The notes below the pieces were generated by a model that was not told the origin of the DNA, ran no database searches, and saw only the letters and a list, made by a program, of their open reading frames with translations. From Uloborus plumipes (lineage: Eukaryota; Arthropoda; Arachnida; Araneae; Uloboridae), in the NCBI GenBank assembly GCA_038373865.1, contig JAXGGA010001110.1:1-64000 (forward strand): a stretch of 64,000 bases of DNA, given 5' to 3'. Each line of letters begins with the position of its first letter. Position 1 is the first letter of the stretch. Position numbers and translations under genes: made by a program. Shown here piece after piece: positions 45,924 through 56,382 of the stretch.

Positions 45924-46801
45924 TTTGGCAGACGATTTTTTTTGTAACAAAAATGTTTCATTCACAAGGGCATTTTATTCTTTATTTATATTTAACAACT
46001 GGCAACGGATTAAAAGTGAAATTCGAGACATTTTATCAACGGACGAGTTTTTTTTTTTCTTTCTTTAATAAAATGTGTTTTGATGTACTTTGTACTTTTA
46101 ATTTTTTTTTGAAAACTATTGAGGAATTTTTCTACGGAAGAACTGTAACAGTTACATTCTTTAAAAGGTGCGACAAAACTTTATTTATTCATTTATTTAC
46201 TTTTTATGTGTCTATTTCATCTGATGATAGGGGTATATTTTGCTTTTAGAAATCAGCTTCAAGTGCTAAAAAGGTATGTTTGACATAATTTTTAGTCTTA
46301 GATAATCAAGAGAATAATGATCAGATGCTAGAATGCCGATGTCGATGTACGGGAAAGTAGGCTCGTTTAGTTCTTGACAGAACTTCTTGTTGTTTTTATT
46401 TTTACCCCTGTTTTTATTTTATTTATTTATTTTTAAACATTACTTATTTATTTTTTAAATATTATTTATTTTTTTAAAATTATAATTATCATTTTTTTTC
46501 TACATTATTTTTTTAAAAGTACTAATTATGCGCAGAATATAATAGCTTTTTTTTCCTTCCAGACATTTCAAGCGCACACATACACACACATAAAATAAAT
46601 AAATTATAAAAAATAATAAAAACATAATTTAAATTGAAAAAATAAATTAATGAATAATTTAAAGGAAAAAAAATCAGTAAATAATTTAATTAAAAAAATC
46701 AATGCATTATTTAAATAAATAAATAAATTAGTTAAAAAAAATCCCCCCAAAAATTTTGATGGCGCAACTTGCGCCATAATTCCCCCCTGTGGGCACCCCT
46801 G

Positions 46802-47150
46802 TATTTACCTACTTTGATTAATTCCATTTTTAAGAAACTTTCCAATACATCCCTAACTAATATTGCTAAGAGAACTTTCATCACAAAGAATTTGGTTGTT
46901 TTGCCATTCTTTCCCTTCGTGAGTTATCACGTTGCTAAGATTCTCAAACGTTTCAATTTCCAGGTGGTATTCTCTCCTATGAATATACTATCTTTCTCTT
47001 TTTTTAAAGATCCCATTCATCCTCTTAACAGTTGTGTGATTTTAAAAATTAATTCCATTTGCAACCTTTCCAATATAGGACAAACGCGACGAGCTTTAAA
47101 ATTTCGCTTGAAGGAATGTAAGAAGCCGGACTATCCGACAACAGGGTAAA
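46802..47150 (+). pseudogene. Penelope-like element C-terminus (GIY-YIG domain) remnant
   Basis: The frame after the hAT reads ...LVVLPFFPFVSYHVAKILKR, then FNFQVVFSPMNILSFSFFKD, then PIHPLNSCVILKINSICNLS and NIGQTRRALKFRLKECKK. This matches the order of a Penelope-like protein: RT thumb/linker, KDP..PL, and a GIY-YIG endonuclease (usual SG(V/I)YKI.C.C..YIGQT.R....R..EH). GIY has become VIL and YIG has become NIG, so the nuclease centre is damaged. The RT fingers/palm are absent. Stop at 47148-47150. Confidence 0.75.
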
Positions 47151-47234
47151 CTTTTGATCTAAAAACTACTCGGAAACAATGAAAATTGGATAACCTGCAC
47201 ACGGATAATGAAGAGGGTAAGACCAGATACTCAC

Positions 47235-47500
47235 CAAGCGGATTATCGATCGTTCAGTGTATTTGTTGAAAACCCATTGGTAGAGAATGTCTACAGCTGT
47301 TAAAGAATACATTTCAGTTATAGTTCTTTTTACCTCTGTGACAGATTCGCCCACGAGCTCATCGAACTCTCGGAATTTCAGACGTAGCACGGAAACTCCC
47401 GTTTCCCTAGTGACGCGACGGACGGCCTCCAGTGTGACACATTCCAACCGCGTCAACCCAAGGACGCTGGTCGTCTGCTGTCCTCGTGATTGCTGGACAT
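47235..47500 (-). CDS. candidate host exon(s), product unknown
   Basis: A minus-strand frame open across about 550 bp holds a G+C-richer core reading QQTTSVLGLTRLECVTLEAV then RRVTRETGVSVLRLKFREFD then ELVGESVTE. Two donor-like sites follow on that strand: CACAGAG|GTAAAAAG (about 47337) and CGCTTG|GTGAGTATC (about 47235). Possible acceptors (ACATGTCCAG or CGAGGACAG) are near 47490. I do not recognise the protein. It could equally be an old transposon fragment. Confidence 0.3.
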
Positions 47501-47667
47501 GTCCGAGTAAATTGATCTCGGGTCGCTTCCTGTTCCTTTTTTTTTCTTTTTGGAGCAATGACGAATTGCTATTTATTTCCATTTTCGACTGCAGTTGCCG
47601 TGCGGTCCTTTTTTCGGATAGAACTCGGAGTCTGCCACCAGGTGGGTGGATGATGCTCCTCCTCCCA

Positions 47668-47775
47668 CCCAAGTAGCATACTTCGTTTTTTAAAGGTTGT
47701 AAAATGGTTATTAACATTGTAACAACCGCTTAAAAACGTTTGTAAAACGTTTAAAGGTTATTTGTGCTACCTGGG
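47668..47775 (-). mobile_element. 108-bp AACGTTT MITE, copy 2
   Basis: Termini CCCAAGTAGCAT and (inward) CCCAGGTAGCAC. Reverse complement of 19743-19850, same length, roughly 90% identical by eye. Inserted in a C/G-richer segment. Confidence 0.8.
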
Positions 47776-48239
47776 TAGGACGTCTACCTACCCTTGCTCC
47801 TCCGGGTGGTGCAGGTTCACGGCCTCCGCACCTCATGGTGGAGGCGTCTAAGTCCTGCACGCTTTCACATCCACCTATACACACACACACACAAGTCTAC
47901 ACACATACATACTAACACTAAATTTTACCATGACCTTGGCTGAACATCACCTTTGCTTGATTGTGCCCTATAGATATTGTCCACCTCTTAGTGCGATCAT
48001 ATATGCACAAGTGGCTTTGACTTTTATGTACAGGAAAACATTCATTTGTTAAGATCACACACGTATTGATAGCTTTGATTCTAATCAACAATTGAACATG
48101 GAATTCATTCCTGCTAAAAGTTTGTGTTGAAAACAATGATAGCCCCTTAGTCAGATCAATATGAGCAGTTGAGCACAAACGACTAAGTGCATTGTTTTTG
48201 TAGACGAGACATCTGTAGTCATTTAGGAGAAGTAATACA
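47776..48239. other. non-coding stretch with (AC)n
   Basis: An (AC)7-type tract at 47879-47892 follows a GC-rich segment with the inverted pair CCTCCGCACC / GGTGGAGGCG. The minus-strand frame 47918-48178 has no recognised motif; it may be LINE 3' sequence. Confidence 0.4.
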
Positions 48240-48505
48240 AGTAACTGCTTTCAATGAGCATTTGAGCAGAGATCAAAGTCGGTTGGTTGTCGTGTCCATG
48301 GACTTCTTTCAAATTGTGCCAGTTTGGGTTGTCAGTTTGGATTAGTCGGTTATTTGCTGCAGTGCAGCGAAAATGGCAGGACAAGAGAAGATGTGGTCCA
48401 GACTGAGTTCCGCCCCGCAGTAATTCCTGCATGCCGTATAGGTCCTGCTCCCGCCAGTTCCTATCTTCGTTCCTTTAGAGTGTTGGACTTCTTTCTTTTA
48501 AAGGG
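48240..48505 (-). pseudogene. LINE C-terminal zinc-knuckle remnant
   Basis: The minus strand encodes GTGGSRTYTACRNYCGAELS then LDHIFSCPAIFAALQQITD then stop. The C-x3-C...DHI-x2-CP pattern is the usual C-terminal motif of Jockey/R1/I-type LINE ORF2 proteins. Further reading is broken by stops. No RT core present. It lies directly beside the hAT insertion at 48528. Confidence 0.6.
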
Positions 48506-49669
48506 TCAATGTTTTGGTGGTTTTCTTTAGGGATGGACCGGATAGTGATTTTGCCGGATACCGGATATCGGATATCCGGTGGCTCATCACACACCGGATA
48601 CCGGATATCCTGCGGATATCCGGCATTACAATTACATTGCATGCTCGCTTATTTTTATGTAATGCAGCTTCAAAACAATAAATCAAAGTTGTTTCTTGCA
48701 TAATTTCTTTAAGAACATGTTAAATACATTTAAATTAATTTTTAAAGCCTCTATTTTATTTGTACAGGAGTAGCGCTACATGTAAAATGAAACACTAGCA
48801 TATTGTGATTTCTTTCTAAATCACAATATGCTAGTTATGTATTATGTATTATGTATTTTTATTAAAATAGACGAAACTTTAAAAGATTGAATTAAATATT
48901 TCTGTATATACTCAAAGTTTAAACTTTTAATTATTCTTAGTTTAAATTTTAAAGCTTTTCTGTTTCAATATCATTTCAATAGGTTTCTACGTAAATGATA
49001 CAGTTATTAAATATTTCACCAATATTAAAAAAAAAGGAAAAAAAAAAAAAACTAAGCTCAGATAAACTTTTTTTTTTTTTTTTTTCAAATTGATACATAT
49101 TTTATTAGAATTTTATGAATTTAAACTTCATTACAAAGTAACACATTTTCTTATTTCTAATTTTGCAATAATATAAAGCAAAATTTTGCTTTGAAATTCT
49201 TTTTTTTAAAGAATAATATGCATGTAATTTTTCTAACATACAAGTTAAAGAAGAAAATATTAAAACAGGACCAGTGTGTTAAATAATAATAATAATAATA
49301 AAGTTATACTAAATAATCAGTTAAAAATTTTATATAACTCCAAAAAACAAAGGAACATGTTTTCTGAAGATTCAAATCAGCAGTTTAAATATACTTTTAA
49401 GAGGTATGCTAAAGTTGTTCACTTTTTAAAAAACAAATGAGTAAACTTTACTTAAATAATCAACTTGAAATTTTACTTTAGTTCCAAAAAATTAAGATAC
49501 ACATTCTTAAAAGTGGCAAATTATCATTTTAAATACATTAAGGGTCATGCTAAACATATTCATTTTTTTAAAAACAAATTAATAAACTAATTCTTAAACG
49601 ATCACCTCGAAATTCAACTTCATTTTGAAAAAATAAAGATACATTCCGAGATGCAAATGTTATATTTAT

Positions 49670-50620
49670 GGGTTATTCCAGCCAAAATGGTACAAATCAT
49701 GTCTGAAATTGTCGAGTTAAGTTTATCAAATGAAGTAATTTTCACCAACTAATTACTAATCATTGTTTTAAAAATTCTCTGTTTATTTGTGCATAATAAA
49801 GTGTAAATGGCTTGTATATATGAGTCATTCATTAAGGGTTTTGAATAGTTCGACCACTTTGTGTAACAGAGGAGACAAATGAGGTTTGAAAAATATATTT
49901 CTAATCGTAAAGAAAAGTTAATTACAGAAAAAGCATAAAATGAACTAAGCATCCTAAAACTAATTCTGTCTGCAATTTCAAGAAAAAATATTTTTTGCAC
50001 TATTAATGCGACTGTAACAGAATGGACATCCCACAGTGCAAATTAACTATCATCAGCAAAGAATTTTAGGCTTATCTTAGTTACTGATTATATAATTCAA
50101 TGTATCAAAGTAATCAAAGCAGATACATTACTTGTACTTATTAAAAAAAATATCACATTGAATGCGATTGCTTATTTTATTTCTGAAAGGCTTGTAACAG
50201 AGTGGACAGTTTGAAACATAAAAAAAATCTAGGAACAAAGATAAATAGGTGTTTTTCCAAGATTTTGTTGTTTACATACATAAAAATCAGCAGAAAGGGT
50301 GTCAGAAGCATTTTTTGTGCTGTGCATTGCAAATGATTTTGTTGTTGCATTTCAGCTTAATCTTAAATTGCATTTAAGTCCTAGCAATTTGAAGCTGGGC
50401 AGATCATTTTTTCCTTCTTTTGCCAAAGAATTTTTTTTTTTTTTTTGGGGGGGGGGGGTCCTTTATAAATGGCTTATGCCTAAATAAGTAATACTTGGTT
50501 ACATACAATTAGATGGAGAACAAATAAAAAAATATAATTAATTGGTGGTAAACATTAAAATTAATTCCCAAAATTCTAAAGTATCGGGACTGATTTGTAC
50601 CATTTTCGCTGAAATGAATG
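49670..50620. mobile_element. GTAACAGAGTGGACA MITE, about 950 bp
   Basis: Left GGGTTATTCCAGCCAAAATG then GTACAAATC; right GATTTGTACCATTTTCGCTG then AAATGA, inverted over about 26 bp. TGTAACAGAGTGGACA-like motifs at 49862-49877, 50013-50028 and 50193-50208. The GGGTTATTCCA start resembles the Sola-like GGGTCATTCCA, so it may be a non-autonomous relative (inference). No clear target duplication. Confidence 0.7.
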
Positions 50621-50772
50621 ATATATTATCATTATTATTTAAAATTATTCTAAGCATGTTCACTTTAAAAAATAAATTAATAAACTTATATCTAAATAAT
50701 TAAGTTAAAGTTTTACTTAAATTCTAAAAGACAAAATACACTTTCTAATGATGCAAATTAACATCTTAAATA

Positions 50773-50946
50773 CAGTCAAGTCTCAATAGCTCATAGTCCC
50801 AAGGGACCGGCTAAAAACTTAGAGTTATTGATAGTTCGAGTTACAAGTAGTTCCTACCGTCTTTTCAAGAATTTGGGACCAAATGAAAACTTTGAAATGA
50901 AGGTATATTTGAGTTTATAAAGCTTTGAGTTATCGAAACTCGATTG
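50773..50946. mobile_element. 174-bp Tigger-type MITE nested in the hAT
   Basis: Left CAGTCAAGTCTCAATAGCTC and right GAGTTATCGAAACTCGATTG are inverted, with TA on the left flank. It interrupts a ~144-bp repeat unit of the surrounding hAT. Confidence 0.75.
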
Positions 50947-51949
50947 AATGTTATTGAGGGTCATGCTCAACATGTTCTCGAGGAGTTACGGAGCGGCGTG
51001 ACAGACGTGAAAAGATTCTAATAGCAGAGAAATATCTTTTCTGAAAGGAAGGTATTACAAAAAGAAAGAATGAAACAAAGTGCAAAATTCAAAATTTCTT
51101 TACACACATTTAAACTCTTTCAAAAAAAAAAAAAGCATGGTTTTAAGTTGCGACGATTCATGGGGACAGATGTTTTCATTATCTAAAAGAAAACTTTCGT
51201 CAATGTTTGATAGGTTATTTAGCGTATGTTATTTTCAATTATAATAAAGCAATAATAGTGGCAAAGTAAAAAATATCTAATTACAACATCATTGGGTGTT
51301 AATAGATCGCAATTTTTGTTAGAAGCACAAAAACTAAAAATAAAAGAATTCAATAAATAAAATAATTTGAGAATTTATATTAAAAGCTACTGCGATTAAT
51401 TTTTATGAACTAACGATATGATCGTAAGTTTTTTTCAAACTTTTGTCGCACATTAATCCTTGAAGGTTTGTAGCCTTTTCTTTCTAAATATTTTAACTAA
51501 AATATTTTTGAAAAGCTGAAGACAATCATATTTTATCTGGCAATTGTGAAAAATCAAATATGCAGAATGCTTCCATGTCCAGTACACAGTCGGAGGAATA
51601 ACACAATTTTTGTTTTAGAAGCAAAAATTGGTAAAAAGGAAAGATGAAAAGTAATTACATCATCTAAAAGGTTTATCAAACAATGAAATTTTTAACTAAG
51701 ATTTTTATAAAGAAGAAAATATTTAATTAGGTCCTCACATCATACCGGATAACCCTCACATCAATTCCGGATATTCCCCACATCAATACCGGATACTTAG
51801 ACTGGTAATTCTGCAAAAATCTTCCGGATATCCGTATCCGGGGCGGTCAGCCGGATCGGATATCCGGAAGTACCGGATACTTAAAATATCAGCCGGATAG
51901 GCCGGATACCGGATAGTTACCGGATATCCGGTCCATCCCTAGTTTTCTT

Positions 51950-52650
51950 ATGAGCATTCTACTCTCAGATTTGGAACTTGAACTTGATGGCGATGCTCCG
52001 GAATTTTCTCTTCGTAAAAGTATTTGAATCGAAGAGGGGGATGGGGGATTTCACCATTAACCTGTGCTTAACCAAAACTTCTGCATCAATTTGCACGACG
52101 GTTTAAATTTATCAACGCATGGGAATGAACGAATTATTTAAAGATAATACATAAATTTTGAGTTTACAAAGTATGAAATTAATCCATTTTTTCCAAATAT
52201 TTGAAGAAAAAAATATTTAGCATTTGTTTTAATCTCTTTTGGATAGTTTTCTCCCATTTGCTTCGAAACCATAAAATAGATAATGAGAGTCTACTTACTC
52301 ACTTTCTTGCAATAAATTCAAAGAAAAGCGATTAGAAGACAGAATACCCCTCCCTCTCTCTCTTTTATATACTTTAGAAATATCTTTCCCCGTTTTGGAA
52401 AATAACGATGCTTAGGGTGCGGAAGTTTCATAAAACGAGCTTTTACCTTGTTGCCATTCGACGGTTTGTAAATGAGACAGACTTATTGATTCAGGCGGGT
52501 TCTGAAGCGCGCACCTGCTTTAAATCTTGAGTAATCTTAGTTGAAGCTGTTTTAACACGAACGCTTTTGGTGAAAGTTCATTGCCTTATTTCGGATGTTG
52601 TCGTATAGTGCAGCATTGTAACTAAAGTATTCATTTCCGAATGATTCATT
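51950..52650. other. non-coding stretch
   Basis: Nothing recognised. Confidence 0.4.
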
Positions 52651-52730
52651 TAGGGATGCACCAATTAATCGGCTACAATCGGGACGATAGATAGGCCCGA
52701 TTCAGGCCGAAGGCATTGAATAAGTCTTAT
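52651..52730. mobile_element. hAT left-end fragment
   Basis: TAGGGATGCACCAATTAATC matches the terminus of the complete element at 53864-54602. No right end found. Confidence 0.6.
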
Positions 52731-53616
52731 CCCAAAGATTTTTAAATAAATTCATTTTATATTTTATTTCGTTCTCGTTTGGAAAACTAGTAGTTTTTCA
52801 AAATCTAGCATTTTTTATGCTAGCACTTTTTATACTGCATAGTCTCACGATGATTGCTTTATGTATTACGCTGTAGTTTAAAATATTATAGTTATTTAGA
52901 GATCGATTTCAATGATATAAAAATGAATAAAAAATATAAAGTGAAATTTATGACACATTGTAATTTTTAGAAGAACGGACACTGAGTAATCTCCCATAGA
53001 GTGTAGAAATTCAAAGGGAAAAGAAACAGCCCCCCCCCCCTCTACGCAAAATAAATAAATAAATAAAATAAAATAAATAAGGAACAATATTTCAAGACCT
53101 TGGATGCAATCCTTGGTTGTGAAAAAAATAATTTATTAGAAACCAATTATTTTATTTGGTCGTTTTGTGGAAATTTTTGATAAACGATACTAGGGTACAT
53201 GTATATTTTCGTTTTTACATTTAAGCTAAATTTTTCTGGACATATGTCTTTAGACGCATTAAACACATTATTCGGTTTAACCTGCCAAATCGTTAACCGA
53301 CAACGTTACGATGCCGACAGAAGAAGGCTCTAACTACAACAATTATCGAAAAATTGGAATTCCTTCGGTCTCGATGGATCTGCCGACAAGTGATACCGTG
53401 GGAATCCGATAATCATCCTTCCGTTACTTCATTTGTTTGGACGTCGTTCAAGGCCTTCGTTTCACGCATCGCCAAGCACTGGTTGTTGTCCTCTTTACGG
53501 TCGTTTTAACAAACATGGTGTCTTCTGCCTGACTTTCAACTGATGGTCCTCCGCAGAAATTTGTTACAGTTACTCGGATTTTTACGTGTCCGTGTTTCGA
53601 GATTAAAACAAAACTA
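52731..53616. other. non-coding stretch
   Basis: C10 run near 53031 and an (AAAT)n patch. No gene recognised. Confidence 0.4.
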
Positions 53617-53863
53617 CACTGCAAAAAATAAATGTTGCTTTTACAGCATGATACAGCTAATTTTATAGTAATAAACTGTAAAAATTGTTATTTTTACAGT
53701 AATTAACTTAAAACGTGGTTTTTGACACTTGACACCCTGAGGTCCCCCGCACCTACCGTTTGAACGGTTTATCGGTTTTGGGACCCCAGTGACATAACTT
53801 AAAACGTGGTTGAAATATTCACCATGAATGTAGGTCACTAATACGGTGTTACAGTATTATGGC
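53617..53863. mobile_element. TTTTACAGT-repeat MITE, right part lost
   Basis: Starts CACTGCAAAAAATAAATGTT. After one GTAATAAACTG unit it carries a foreign 75-bp segment between 16-bp direct repeats AACTTAAAACGTGGTT (53705-53720 and 53796-53811). It resumes at TTACAGTATTAT, where the hAT at 53864 is inserted. Confidence 0.65.
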
Positions 53864-54602
53864 TAGGGATGCACCGATAAGCAAATTGGCCGATTACCGA
53901 TTAATCGGCTGTTGATAATCGGCTGAGCTGATTAATGATAAGGATAACTTTTTCTACTACCCATTTTACCATCACTGTTTTTATCGCGAATACAATTCCA
54001 AGTTTAGAAATAGTAAGTAATTTTTTTCTGGGAGAAGATTTGTTTTCCATTTTCCTAGTTTTCACAAAATATTTTCACTATTTTATAAAATTTCTTAGAA
54101 CCAATTTTCATATTAGTGTCAATAATATTATCAACACATTGTTAGTTATGTTAATTGGAAATAAAAATTTATAAAAAAAGGAGGGGAGGGGGAGTGTGTG
54201 GTGGACACTCCACTTTAAGAGTACTTTTAATTCATATATTTTAGTAATTAATAGCAATTTAATTCAATACTTTTATTCTTTGAAAACTAGAGGTTATCTG
54301 AAAGCACTGTGCTAAGGAGAAAATTATCTCCACATGAAAAATTGTTGCGTCATTGTCTATGTATATTTATTCAAAGTAGGAGAATTAATTAAAAAAAAAC
54401 TTTATATCAACTGTGAGGATTATTATTACTGTTAATAACATTATTCATCATAGTTTCCTAGTGAAAGTATACTTTAAAGAATAATATCTGAAAAATATTT
54501 TTCAGCCGATTAATCGGCCCGACTTTGCCGATTATTAATAATAGGCAAAGTGGCCGATTATGGCCGATTAATCGGTACTACTGATTAATCGGTGCATCCC
54601 TA
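53864..54602. mobile_element. 739-bp hAT element, perfect 8-bp target duplication
   Basis: TIR TAGGGATGCACCGATAA / ATCGGTGCATCCCTA with ATTATGGC on both sides (53856-53863 and 54603-54610). Subterminal arrays of CCGATTAATCGGC, denser at the right end. Interior AT-rich with an 80-codon frame of no recognised identity. Inserted into a MITE. Confidence 0.9.
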
Positions 54603-54610
54603 ATTATGGC

Positions 54611-56109
54611 TAAAGCTAAATTTTCGTAACATTTAATTAGTTTCTTAAGGAATTAAGGTTTACTTTAGCGGTGTGGTAGTGAACTCTTTCATTGTTCCCA
54701 CCCCAACAAGTTTGAATGCCACCAAAAACAGAATTAAACCGAAATGATCACGCAAGATAATATAAGAACTCACTTTTTATCCAGTGCAGATGCATAACGA
54801 GGTTCGACCATAATCAGAAATCAGATTTAAGTAAAATGTTGAGTCAAGCTAATCTGAGAAGTGAGGAGTTCAGTGTAAAATTCCCCGAAAACAGCTCAAC
54901 AGATCCCAAAACGTGTGAAAGAAAGAAGCGCGTGAAACTCTGCCCTTACGTAACGGTGCGTAAATTTTAATATACACTGGCCATCAACACCTCTTCAAGA
55001 TGTCATTAGGACTCACTTAACCTGTAAGTACTCGCGTTGCAAGCCATTATGCAAGGATTTGCGCGTACGATTTTTTACACTAATGCCAAAGCGTCGTTCT
55101 TTACGCAATCTCTTTACTATGCGTCTGTACTCGTATACTAACATTTAGACACTTTCACTAATGCCCCTTTTTAAAATTTATTTATTTAAAAAAATGAATT
55201 AATTTTTTTGGGGCAAAAAGGTAAAAGCAAATCATGCAATATTCAAACTTTGAGCCACGTCAAAAATGGAATAAAATATTATTATTATTATTATTATTAT
55301 TTTATTTATTTTTTTTTGAAGTAGTGCAACTTTAATTCAGCGAGATATTATGTTCAAAATTTCCCTCTTCACAACATCTTAGAAATTTTGTCTTTGATAA
55401 AATTGCTCAGAATATTACAATCTAGGAAAAGCAATTTCAGCAACTTCAAAAATAATTTCAAAGAGTAACTAGAGATTTTTCTCCTTTTTCGTTTGATAAT
55501 CAGTAGAAACTTATTTCATAAATTTCTCGGAGGGTACAGCACTGGGCTCTTTATTATTATTTTATTTTAGTCATGCATGTTTAAAAAAAATGAACTGGCG
55601 TAAAGTTAAGCAGCATGAGTCAAAGTTACCATGAATGACTGCATGCGATTCAGTTGGACAAAGCTTTTCTGTTCGGCTGTATTAAACAGTTAGCATAGGA
55701 AAGAATTAATCATGATAACCTTTTTCTACTTTCAATGAAAAAAAAAAAAAAACTTTGCTCTCTTTTCATATATAACAATCACTTTGTTTGTGTACCTCCC
55801 GACGAATATTCATCCTTCTCTCTTCATCAGGATCAATTCGCCAGCACGAGGTTTACAGCTTCCTCAATTGCATTTAACAACTCTTCGAGCTCTTTCGTGA
55901 AACTTCTTTTCGGGGCCGTTTCCTTTCTTCTTTATTTCTCCCTTCCTATGCACATTCATGCTTCATTGCTGAAATGATCGTCATCAGTTTGATTCTTCAG
56001 GGTGTTTGACGGTTTTTTTTCTATCGGGCCTCATATGCTTTGACCTGTAATGCGTTGCTTCCGCAAAATGTTTTCAGTGAATACGTGTGTGTTCTTGTTT
56101 TCTTATTGT
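54611..56109. other. non-coding stretch
   Basis: (ATT)n tract at 55278-55301. The open segment 55735-55977 follows an acceptor-like tract (TTCTCTCTTCATCAG) but has no donor or motif. No supported gene. Confidence 0.4.
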
Positions 56110-56260
56110 AGCTGTTGTTCTGGTCTTGTGACAGTAAGGTTGGCAATTTGGGGTACGGTGCTTTAGTTTTCCAACTGTACCGTCATTTGTTGTGAAATCC
56201 AACTTCCACGGTACACATGTGCCATAAGGACCCTTTTATAGGGTAGGCGACCACAGGGCC
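56110..56260 (-). mobile_element. 3' half of tRNA-SINE, antisense
   Basis: Reverse complement of the 28020-28180 body: TCCAACTTCCACGGTA, TTTATAGGGTAG and the TTGTTCTGGTCTTG tail all align. The tRNA-like head is absent (5'-truncated, as expected for LINE-mobilised copies). Confidence 0.7.
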
Positions 56261-56370
56261 TAAGAATACTAAGGGCTAGGTCTTAGCTCTACGAAGGAAG
56301 AACCGATGGGGAAAAAGTCACTGCTCGGCAGTGACGTCACTGGGTCCAATCGGATCTGGGACATTGGTAC
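56243..56370 (+). mobile_element. second SINE family, 3' body fragment
   Basis: CAGGGCCTAAGAATACTAAG, then an AGGGCTAGG block, CACTGC...GGCAGTGACGTCAC and GGGTCCAAT align with the reverse complement of 61830-61960, the body of the antisense SINE there. Confidence 0.5.
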
Positions 56371-56382
56371 ATTGCGTGCGTA

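Larger units (their letters stand above)
45152..46801. mobile_element. hAT-like element, 1650 bp, perfect 8-bp target duplication
   Basis: Left CAGGGGTGCCCATC and right TGGGCACCCCTG, flanked by TATTTACC on both sides (45144-45151 and 46802-46809). Subterminal GCTCAATGGCGCAAATT and GCGCAACTTGCGCC match the 494-bp relative at 23489. Inside are ATATCGCCAAGT repeats, a (GTCGGTCT)n tract, 2.5 copies of a ~150-bp repeat with AACAGTCCGATTTGAACAAA, and an (ATT)n microsatellite. No transposase. It is inserted at the edge of the Penelope-like remnant. Confidence 0.9.
49280..51000. repeat. ~144-bp tandem repeat inside the hAT, split by nested elements
   Basis: The landmark (G)TCATGCTAAACATATTCA recurs near 49403, 49550, 50645 and 50959. 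After removing the nested elements the spacing is about 147, 144 and 140 bp. Each unit also has AAACAAATTAATAAACTTA and AAATAAAGATACA. Confidence 0.65.
48528..51941. mobile_element. 3.4-kb hAT-like element with perfect 8-bp target duplication
   Basis: TIR TAGGGATGGACCGGATA on the left and TATCCGGTCCATCCCTA on the right, flanked by GTTTTCTT (48520-48527 and 51942-51949). The subterminal 80-170 bp are arrays of CCGGATAT(C)CGG, denser at the right end. No transposase frame. The interior holds a tandem repeat of about 144 bp and two nested MITEs (49670-50620, 50773-50946). Non-autonomous, with an unusually large non-coding interior. Confidence 0.9.
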
